Source of the DNA: JBARRS01 sp049644345 | GTDB lineage: Bacteria; Actinomycetota; Thermoleophilia; Gaiellales; Gaiellaceae | Direction of reading: 5' to 3' | Length of the DNA stretch: 23,259 nucleotides | Assembly: GCA_049644345.1 (NCBI GenBank) | Contig: JBARRS010000226.1 | Location: forward strand, 1 to 23,259 | Part shown: positions 7,219 through 13,737 of the stretch, piece after piece | Layout of the letters: the number at the start of each line of letters is the position of its first letter | Position numbering within the stretch: the stretch's first letter is position 1 | Made by a program: the position numbers and the translations under genes | Notes under the pieces: generated by a model | Database searches by the model: none | What the model saw: the letters and a program-made list of their open reading frames with translations, nothing else | What the model was told of the DNA's origin: nothing

Positions 7219-7677
7219 ATGCTGAGCCAAGGCGATCCCATCCCGGACGTCCGCGTCTGGCTTGCCCCGCGCGAGCAGGTCTCGCTGCGCGAGCTCGTCG
7301 CGGAGGGGCGTGTCCTGCTGCTCTTCTACCTCTTCGACTGGTCGTCGACCTGAACGAGCGAGATGGAGCTCCTGCGTGACAGGAGCATCGAGCTGGACGA
7401 GGCGGGTGTCCGGGCCTTCGGGATCTCCCGCGACTCTCCCTGGACGCACATCGCCTGGGCCCAGGCGCTCGACCTGAGCTTCCCGCTCCTCTCGGACTGG
7501 AACGCCGAGGCAATACGGGGCTTCGGCGTCGCGCATGAGTTCAACGGTTATCGCGACGTCGCCGAGAGGAGCGCGTTCCTCGTCGACCCGGACGGTACGG
7601 TGCGCGGCGCATGGCGCTACGACGCCGGCGAGATCCCGGACTTCGACGAGCTCCTCTCGGCCGCGCGAGCTTCGTAG
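7219..7677 (+). CDS. Peroxiredoxin (AhpC/TSA fold) with catalytic selenocysteine at in-frame TGA
   Basis: Reading TGA 7351-7353 as selenocysteine gives one 152-residue protein, typical of small (Bcp/AhpE-like) peroxiredoxins. The N-terminal part LSQGDPIPDVRVWL is followed by the strand VLLLFYLFDW and the active site SST-U45-TSEMELLRDR, so Sec replaces the peroxidatic Cys. The Ser at -3 fits the T/S of PxxxT/SxxC; the usual Pro at -7 is Leu. Downstream the same frame shows family blocks: GISRDSPWTHIAWAQ, LDLSFPLLSDWN and AFLVDPDGTVRGAW, ending at TAG 7675-7677. There is no Cys in the protein, so it would act as a 1-Sec enzyme needing an external thiol to resolve the selenenic acid. It should reduce H2O2 or organic peroxides in the cytoplasm. 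A SECIS-like hairpin follows the TGA. Start ATG 7219 is supported by a -10 box 7 bases upstream. The alternative is a nonsense-mutated gene; conserved coding on both sides and the hairpin argue against it. Confidence 0.85.
7351..7353 (+). other. TGA selenocysteine codon (recoding site)
   Basis: An in-frame TGA at codon 45 of the peroxiredoxin, at the exact alignment position of the peroxidatic Cys (…DWSST-U-TSEMELL…). TGA is a normal stop elsewhere in the window (for example in the ATGA and GTGA overlaps), so this is local recoding and not an altered genetic code. Confidence 0.82.
7365..7389 (+). promoter_or_regulatory. Putative bacterial SECIS element (stem-loop after the TGA codon)
   Basis: A hairpin begins 11 nt after the TGA. 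Its lower pairs are G7365-C7389 and G7366-U7388, followed by an A·A mismatch (7367/7387). The upper stem is a perfect 7-bp helix, GCTCCTG (7368-7374) with CAGGAGC (7380-7386), and the loop is CGTGA (7375-7379). A guanine at loop position 2, an apical loop about 21 nt downstream of the UGA, and a bulge or mismatch below the upper stem match the general bacterial SECIS pattern. In E. coli fdhF the minihelix likewise starts 11 nt after UGA. Such an element recruits SelB with Sec-tRNA. It lies inside the coding sequence, encoding ELLRDRSIE. The pairing is seen directly; function is inferred. Confidence 0.75.
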
Positions 7678-9620
7678 CCGCCGCGCTGGCGCTCTACGCG
7701 GTCGCAGCCGTGACCGTCGCCGCGCCCGCGATCGTCCACGTCGGCTCCCACTTCCTCGCGCGGAGCGCGGTCGGCCTCGGCGAGGCCGCGCCGGGCGACC
7801 ACCTCCAGACCGGCTACCGGCTCTGGCTCTTCGGCCACCAGCTGGAGCACGGCCACGCCCCTTGGCTCGACCCGTACTCCTTCCAGCCAGAGGCGTCTCC
7901 GACGGTCAATTTCGCAGCTTGGCCGTTCGCGATCCCCTACTGGCCGCTCGAGGCGGTCGGCGGCCCGGTGATCGCCTGGAACGTCTTCGTGCTCCTCTCC
8001 TACGTCCTGGCCGGGGCCTTCGCCTGCGCATGGTTGCGTGAGCTCGGGCTCCCACGCGCCGCCGCGCTCGCGGGTGGCCTCGCCTTCGCGATCGCGCCCT
8101 ACCGAACGGCGCAGAGCCTCGGTCATCTGCTCGGGCCGATCTCGATGCTGATCCCACTTTCGCTCTACGCGCTCGAGCGGGCCCGCCGCGGCAGCGAGTG
8201 GTGGCTCGTGCTCGCAGGCGCCGCCCTGGCCTCGATCCCGCTCTCGGGCCAAGTCCACGTCGCGCTCGCCGCGATCCCGTTCTTCCTCGCGTACGCGGCG
8301 ATCCGCCTCCGGGGAAGACCGCTCTGGGGAGCGCTCGCGGGGGTTGTCGTCGCCGTGGTAGCGGGCTTGCTCGTCCAGCGCGTCGCGATCGCCGGCTCGG
8401 TGGGCTCCGAAGGCCGGACGCTGCACGACGTGCACCGCTACCAGGCGCAGTGGGCGGACTTCGTGGCTCGGAACCGCCGCCACGGGACCGAGAGCTTTGT
8501 CTTCCTCGGCTGGCTGACGCCGCTGATGGGGGTCGCCGGGCTTGTGCTACTGGTCCGCGCGCGCCGCCGCGCCCTCGCCTTGCTGCTCGGAGTCGGCGTA
8601 GTCGTGCCGGCGCTGCTCGCGCTGGGGACGAACCTGCCGCTGTACACCGCGCTCTGGCATGCCTTTCCCCCACTGCGCTATCCACGCGTGCCTGAACGGC
8701 TAATGCCCATTGCCTGCCTGTCGCTCGCCGCCCTCGTGGCTTTCGCGGTCGCCCGGCTGCCACGGATCGTCCTTCCCATGCTCGTCGTGGCGGCACTGTT
8801 CGGTGATCTCGAGTCGCACCTGTACCTGGCCGCTCCGGCCGACAGGGCGAATGCCGCCTACACGGCGGTGTCAGATCCGGGGTCGGGGCGCCTGCTCGAG
8901 CTGCCGGTCTACCGCCCGGACGTCCACTACGGGAGCATCTACGTCTACTACGACATGCAAGCGCTGCGGCAGCGCCCGGCCGGCTATTCGACGCTCGCAC
9001 CGAAGGCGGTCGACCCGGTCATACGCCGGCTCGAGCCGCTCAACTGCGGCGCCTGGACGCGTGGGACGAGTGCGCTGCTCGACCGGTTGGGCGTCCGCTA
9101 CGTGGCGGTCCACGGCGGCATCTTCGCCGCGAGCACGCTCGTGCCCGACACCTCCTGGTTCGCGGAACGCGCGCTCGTACGTCACGGCTTCCGCCCGCTC
9201 GCCCACCATGGGGTCCTCACGGCCTTCGTGCGAGGCGGATGGCACGGCGCCACGCCGGGACAGGAGCCGCCGCGCGACTGGATCGCCTTCTGCCAGGGCT
9301 GGTACAGCTCCATCGCCGACGACGGCGGCCGCCCGATGCGCGAGCCGCTCGCGCGGCTCTGGGTCTACGGAACGGGAAGGCTGGCGCTGCGCTTGACGGC
9401 CGCCCACGAGCTCGAGGCGCGCTTCGCCGTCGACGGACGGACGCAGCTGCGCGTCGGCGCCGGCCGTCCTGCCCGGATCGCGCTCGAGCTCGGCCCTCGG
9501 CGCTGGCATCTCGTCGAGGTGAGGGTTTCGCACATGGTGCGGACGCCGAAGCGCCCCGAGCAGAGCAGCCGCCGCGAGGGCCTCCGCGTCCTGCCGCTCA
9601 CATCCCCATCAAATCATTAG
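7611..9620 (+). CDS. Large multi-pass membrane protein, GT-C glycosyltransferase-like
   Basis: A 669-residue protein with an N-terminal membrane segment (about residues 19-43). A first extracytoplasmic loop follows (GEAAPGDHLQTGYRLWLFGH, then HGHAPWLDPYSFQPE), then roughly ten hydrophobic helices to about residue 400. The C-terminal soluble region of about 260 residues is probably beta-rich and contains WIAFCQGWYSS. An acidic residue in the first outer loop and this layout resemble lipid-linked GT-C sugar transferases (YfhO/ArnT/DUF2079-like), but no family-specific motif was recognised. The ATG at 7611 lies inside the peroxiredoxin gene (67-base overlap) with a poor ribosome-binding site. 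The next in-frame start, GTG 7710, would remove most of the first helix, so 7611 is preferred. It ends 16 bases from the convergent cyclase gene. Confidence 0.75.
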   Translation: MALRRRRDPGLRRAPLGRASFVAAALALYAVAAVTVAAPAIVHVGSHFLARSAVGLGEAAPGDHLQTGYRLWLFGHQLEHGHAPWLDPYSFQPEASPTVNFAAWPFAIPYWPLEAVGGPVIAWNVFVLLSYVLAGAFACAWLRELGLPRAAALAGGLAFAIAPYRTAQSLGHLLGPISMLIPLSLYALERARRGSEWWLVLAGAALASIPLSGQVHVALAAIPFFLAYAAIRLRGRPLWGALAGVVVAVVAGLLVQRVAIAGSVGSEGRTLHDVHRYQAQWADFVARNRRHGTESFVFLGWLTPLMGVAGLVLLVRARRRALALLLGVGVVVPALLALGTNLPLYTALWHAFPPLRYPRVPERLMPIACLSLAALVAFAVARLPRIVLPMLVVAALFGDLESHLYLAAPADRANAAYTAVSDPGSGRLLELPVYRPDVHYGSIYVYYDMQALRQRPAGYSTLAPKAVDPVIRRLEPLNCGAWTRGTSALLDRLGVRYVAVHGGIFAASTLVPDTSWFAERALVRHGFRPLAHHGVLTAFVRGGWHGATPGQEPPRDWIAFCQGWYSSIADDGGRPMREPLARLWVYGTGRLALRLTAAHELEARFAVDGRTQLRVGAGRPARIALELGPRRWHLVEVRVSHMVRTPKRPEQSSRREGLRVLPLTSPSNH

Positions 9621-9636
9621 CCGGAGCCGGATTTTC

Positions 9637-12600
9637 TCAGGCGGGGGGCTCGCCGGTGCGAATCGGCTCGGCGGCGCGCATCAGTTCGTGTGCGGCATCC
9701 CGGAGCGGGATCGAGGGGATGCTGTCGAGGATCGAGGCGGCCTCCTCGTAGCGCTGGCCGGCAATGGCGTGCGCGGCGTCGGCCCAGGGGCTGGTGAGAG
9801 TGATCAGCGCGGTAGCGCCGGCGAGCTCGGCGTTGCGCCCGTCGGCCGCGAGCACCAGGCCGGTCTCGACCAGCGTGACCGGCAGCAGTTGCAGACCCCG
9901 GATGGTCCGCCAGCGCTCGAGGTAGGCGTCGCAGGCGGCGCGGCTCGCGTCGTGCTCTGCGCGCGCCCGGTGTGCTCGGGCGAGCAAGGCGTAAGCCTCG
10001 AGCCGGACCTCGTCGTTCTGGGTCCTTTCCGCGTACGCGAGCGCGCGCTCGGCGTGTTCGACAGCCTGGTGGGGCCGCTCGGAGAGCGCGACCCTGCCCT
10101 CACACTGCGCCAGCCACGCGTCCGTGAACTCGTCGCGCGCGGTCACGACCGCGGCGGCGGCGAGCATGCCGGTGGCCTCGTCGGGCCGGCCGGCGTGGTA
10201 GGCGAGACCTGCAAGCGCGCCCAGGCAGCCGCGCTCGACACTTTGGCTGCCGGTTCGGCGAGCCCAGGCCAGACCGTCCGTGTACATCGCATGTGCCTCG
10301 TCAAGTCGGCCCAAGGCGACCAGGGCCTCGGCGAGGTTGAAAGCGCTGACCGCGGCCCTGGGATTGGCGTGGCGGTCGAGAATGCCGTAGGCCTCGCGCA
10401 TGTCGTCGATACCTGCCGGGTCTCCGCTGCCGGCGCGCGAGGCGCCGCGCCGGTCGAGCAGGAGTGCAGCCGCCTCGTCGCTTCCCGCCGAGCGGGCGCG
10501 ACTGAGCTCTTTCTCCGCAACCTCGATCGCCTCGGCGTAACGGCCCTGGATCTCGAGGCGGTACGCATGGTAGGAGGTCGGCAGGCTGGTGATCGGCCCT
10601 GCGGGCAGGCCTGCGGCGAGCTCGAGCGCCTGCGCACCGTAACGGTCGGCCAAAACGCCGTCGGCAGCGTGCAACTCGGCCCACTTGGCGAGCAGCCAGG
10701 TGGCCTCGACGGCGTCGACCCCGCGGCCGGAGGCGAGCGCCGCGTCGCGTGCCTCCGCGAGCAACGCCTCGTTCGCTGTACCGGCCGAGGCGAGGGCGCG
10801 CGCCCTGCGCAGCAGCAGCTCGGCGCGTGCGCCCGGCTCGGGTTCGAGCGCGAGCGCCTGCTCGGCGAGCGCGAGCGCAGCGGCCTGGTCATGGCGCGCG
10901 TCCGCTTGGCGCGTCGCGGCGACCAGCGCGCGAAGCGTCTGTTCGCGCAGTGCGGTCGTGCCCTCGCCGAGCGCGGTGCGCAGTTCGAGAGCGGTGCTGA
11001 GGTGGTGCGCAACAAGCTCGGCTCGGTCATCGCGATCGCCGGCGAGCTGGGCCACCCAGGCGGCGGTGCGCTCGTGCCGCTCGGCCCGTTGGAGGCGTGT
11101 GAGTTGCGCGTACGCCACGTCCTGGATCACGTCGTGCGCGAAGCTCAGCTCGATTTCGCCGGCGACGCTGGAACGGCGCGGGCGACGCAGGAGCTCCTTC
11201 CGTTCGAGCCGGAACACGAGCTCATCGGCCACGGCCCGATCGCGGTCGCCGAGCGCGCACAGCACATCGAGCCAGGCCGTGCGCCCAACCACCGCCGCGT
11301 CTTGCAGGAGGCTCTTCTCATCGGCCGGCAGCGCGTCCAGGCGAGCAGCGACGATTCCCTGCACCGACTCGGGCAGATCTGACGCGTCCGCGCCCCGTTC
11401 GACCACCGTGCGAACGTACTCCTGGGCGTAGAGCGGGTTGCCGCCCGCGCGCTTCAGGAGCTCGCGCTCCGCCTCGACTGCAAGCAGCGTAGAGCCGATC
11501 AACTCGCCGATCAGCTCCTGCGTCTCCGCCTCAGACAGTGGTTGCAGCGAGATCGTGAACGTGTTCGGCTTGCCACCGCCCCAGCCCGCGCGCCGCTCCC
11601 ACAGCTCGGGCCGCGCCGTGCCCACGATGAGAAGGGCGACGGCGCTGATCCGCTCGACGAGCTCGTCCAGGAAGTCGAGCAGTGCCTCGTCGGCCCACTG
11701 CAGATCCTCGATGACCAAGACCGTCGGGCCGTCCGCGGCGACCGCCTCGATGAACAAACGCCAGCCCGCGAAGGCCTCCTCGAGCCCACCGCCTTCGCCG
11801 CTCGTCTCGACGCCTACGAGCGGCGCGAGCTGCCGGCGCGCCCAGACCGCGTCAGCGCCGATGAGACCGACCGCCGCGATCGCCGCGTCGAGCTTGGCCG
11901 CCGCAGTCGCTGCGTTGTCCGACTCGAGGATTCCCGCCTGCTGCTTGACGATGTCGGCCACTGCCCAGAACGCGACACCCTCTCCATAGGAGAGCACGCG
12001 CCCTTGCCTCCACGCCGTCAACTCCGGCTCGGCATCGACGCGCGCGCGGAGCTCCTCGACCAGCCGGCTCTTCCCGATCCCGGGAACCCCGACGATCGTC
12101 ACTAGCTGCACCGACTGCTCTGCCCGGCAACGCTCCAGGGCGTCCACGATTAGGCGCAGCTCGCGCTCGCGGCCCACCAGCGGCGTCGATTCTCGCATCG
12201 CGGTCGGGACGAGCGAGCGCGGCTCGCGCGCCACCCAGCACACAAGCGGCTCCGCCTTGCCCTTTGCCACTACGGGCTCGTGCGGCTCGTACACGATCAC
12301 TCGCTCGGTCGCCCGGAACGTGGCTTCCCCCACCAACACCCCATCCACGGGCGCCAGCCCCTGCAAGCGGGCGGCCGTGTTCACCACGTCTCCCGAGACG
12401 ATCCCCCTCGCCACGGTCGGCCCGCGCGCCCACCGCTACCAAGGCCTCGCCCGTACACACTCCCACCCGCACGCGAAGATCCCGACCGATCTCGCCGATC
12501 GCCTCGCGGATCGCAAGCGCCGCCCGCACCGCTCGCTCCGCGTCGTCCTCGCGCGCCACGGGGGCGCCGAACACCGCCATCACCGCGTCCCCGATGAACT

Positions 12601-12847
12601 TTTCCACCGTCCCGCCGAACCGCTCCAGAACCCGCCGCAGCATCGCGTGATACGGCTCGAGCGTCCCACGTACGTCTTCGACGTCCAACTGCTCCGCCCG
12701 GCTCGTGAACCCCACCAGATCCGCGAACAGCACCGACACGACCTGGCGCTCCTCGCGCCCCGCCGGCACCGACAGCGGTGCGGCGCAGCTCATGCAGAAC
12801 CGCGCGACGTCAGGATTCTCGAAGCCGCAGCTCGCGCAGGTGAGCAT
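9637..12847 (-). pseudogene. Zinc ribbon-adenylate cyclase-AAA ATPase-TPR protein, interrupted by a one-base frameshift
   Basis: The two open frames form one gene of about 1,069 codons once one base in a five-base run at 12403-12407 is skipped. Domains in order: a zinc ribbon (C4, C7, C18, C21); a class III adenylate/guanylate cyclase (metal ligands D43 in FADLVGFT and D87 in EKFIGDAVMAVFG, base-selecting K83, then N156 and R160 in GDVVNTAARLQ after the break); an AAA/STAND ATPase (Walker A GVPGIGKSR about residues 253-261, Walker B VLVIEDLQWADE); and a long C-terminal array of TPR-like helices. No DNA-binding HTH is seen. Such proteins are multi-copy signalling proteins in Actinobacteria. 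The frameshift separates the metal-binding and catalytic N/R residues, so as read the cyclase would be inactive. The run of five Gs (coding strand) suggests a sequencing error as much as a real lesion. Start ATG 12847 has a TACGAT box 7 bases upstream. Confidence 0.85.
12403..12407 (-). other. Frameshift site: five-base homopolymer in the cyclase domain
   Basis: On the coding strand, frame 1 reads RADRGEG up to 12404, then one extra G (12403), then frame 2 continues IVSGDVVNTAARLQ, which is the conserved cyclase sequence. Removing one base of the run restores a single frame, and total gene length (3,211) is one more than a multiple of three. A +1 slip would be needed to translate through it. 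A GTG at 12414 could start the second part alone, but mid-domain. Confidence 0.85.
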
Positions 12848-12854
12848 GCCAACG

Positions 12855-12860
12855 ATCGTA
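12855..12860 (-). promoter_or_regulatory. Putative -10 box, leaderless promoter of the cyclase gene
   Basis: On the minus strand TACGAT (TANNNT) lies 7 bases before the ATG at 12847, and no Shine-Dalgarno sequence is visible. The 71-base gap from the fabI stop (12919) contains nothing else recognisable. Confidence 0.45.
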
Positions 12861-12918
12861 ACCTCGCCGCTGCCACAAACGGCGTGAACGAGCCAAATCG
12901 GCCTCTCTAAAGGTGACC

Positions 12919-13698
12919 CTACATCGCCATCGAGTGGTAGCCGGAGTCCACGTACAACGTCGTCGCGGTGACGTTCGCGGCGGCGTCGGAGAGCAGGAAC
13001 GCGGCCGCGGCGCCCACGTCGTCGGCCGAGATCGGGCGGCGGAGCGGCGCGCGCTCCTCGACGATCGCTTCCATCGTCGGAAAGCCGGCGATCGAACGCG
13101 CGGCGAGCGTCCGCACGGGTCCGGCGGAGATCGCGTTCACCCGAATGTTCTTCTGCCCCAGGTCCCAGGCGAGGTAGCGGACTGACGCGTCGAGCGCTGC
13201 CTTGGCGACTCCCATCACGTTGTAGTGAGGAAGGGCGCGCTCGCCCCCAAGGTAGGTCATGGTCAGCATCGAGCCGCCGCCCGCCTTCTCCATCAGCGGC
13301 TCCGCCGCGCGGGCGCAGGCGACGAGCGAGTAGGCGCTGACGTCGAGCGCGAGCCAGAAGCGGTCGCGCGGCGTGTCGGTGAAGCGTCCCTCGAGGTCTT
13401 CCGCCGCCGCGAAGGCGACCGAATGGACGAGGAGGTCGAGCCCACCGTCGAACGTCTCTCCGACCTCCGAGAAGACGCGTGCGACGTCGTCGTCCGAGCG
13501 GACGTCACACTCGGTCACGAGCGGGCTCCCGACGCTTCCCGCGAGCTCGCGCACACCCTGCTCGATTCGCTCGCCCTGGTAGGTGAAGGCGAGCCGGGCG
13601 CCCCCCTCGGCGAGGTGCTGTGCGATCGCCCAGGCGATCGAGCGCCGGTTGGCGACGCCGAGCACGAGCCCCCGCTTGCCTTCGAAGGCGACGGACAC
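12919..13698 (-). CDS. fabI: Enoyl-[acyl-carrier-protein] reductase (NADH)
   Basis: FabI catalyses the last reduction of each fatty-acid elongation cycle, using NAD(P)H. The protein has 259 residues, the family length. The N-terminal GVANRRSIAWAIA is the FabI-type nucleotide-binding turn. The active-site block TYLGGERALPHYNVMGVAK places Y149, Y159 and K166 three residues beyond E. coli Y146, Y156 and K163. Later NAISAGPVRTLAARSI and YVDSGYHSMAM are typical of the family. The GTG at 13698 begins the conserved N-terminus (MSVAFEGKRGLVLG). A TAGACT box lies 8 bases before it, suggesting a leaderless message. It is divergent from a subtilase gene with only 39 bases between start codons. The family call is secure. 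Confidence 0.96.
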   Translation of the reverse strand: MSVAFEGKRGLVLGVANRRSIAWAIAQHLAEGGARLAFTYQGERIEQGVRELAGSVGSPLVTECDVRSDDDVARVFSEVGETFDGGLDLLVHSVAFAAAEDLEGRFTDTPRDRFWLALDVSAYSLVACARAAEPLMEKAGGGSMLTMTYLGGERALPHYNVMGVAKAALDASVRYLAWDLGQKNIRVNAISAGPVRTLAARSIAGFPTMEAIVEERAPLRRPISADDVGAAAAFLLSDAAANVTATTLYVDSGYHSMAM

Positions 13699-13706
13699 GG
13701 CTGGCG

Positions 13707-13712
13707 AGTCTA
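13707..13712 (-). promoter_or_regulatory. Putative -10 box, leaderless promoter of fabI
   Basis: On the minus strand TAGACT (TANNNT) lies 8 bases before the GTG at 13698. The same hexamer with the same spacing precedes the MarR gene at 17891. The divergent subtilase -10 box is only 12 bases away, so the two promoters must overlap. Confidence 0.5.
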
Positions 13713-13724
13713 CGGTTTTCGGGC

Positions 13725-13730
13725 TACGCT
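13725..13730 (+). promoter_or_regulatory. Putative -10 box, leaderless promoter of the subtilase
   Basis: TACGCT (TANNNT) lies 7 bases before the TTG at 13738, the codon that begins the signal peptide. This supports the TTG start, since no Shine-Dalgarno sequence precedes it. Confidence 0.45.
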
Positions 13731-13737
13731 GCGGCCC

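Noticed and set aside
7351..7353. TGA as an ordinary nonsense mutation creating a peroxiredoxin pseudogene.
   Set aside because: It falls precisely on the catalytic Cys codon, the frame stays open and family-like on both sides, and a SECIS-like hairpin follows at the expected distance. Not excluded absolutely without sel genes.
9618..9640. Possible terminator between the convergent membrane protein and cyclase genes (repeated CCGG followed by Ts).
   Set aside because: The only pairing would be CCGG with CCGG around a two-base loop, too tight to form a hairpin.
13225..13737. N-terminal extension of the subtilase upstream of 13738.
   Set aside because: It is antisense to fabI, and the signal peptide begins at TTG 13738.
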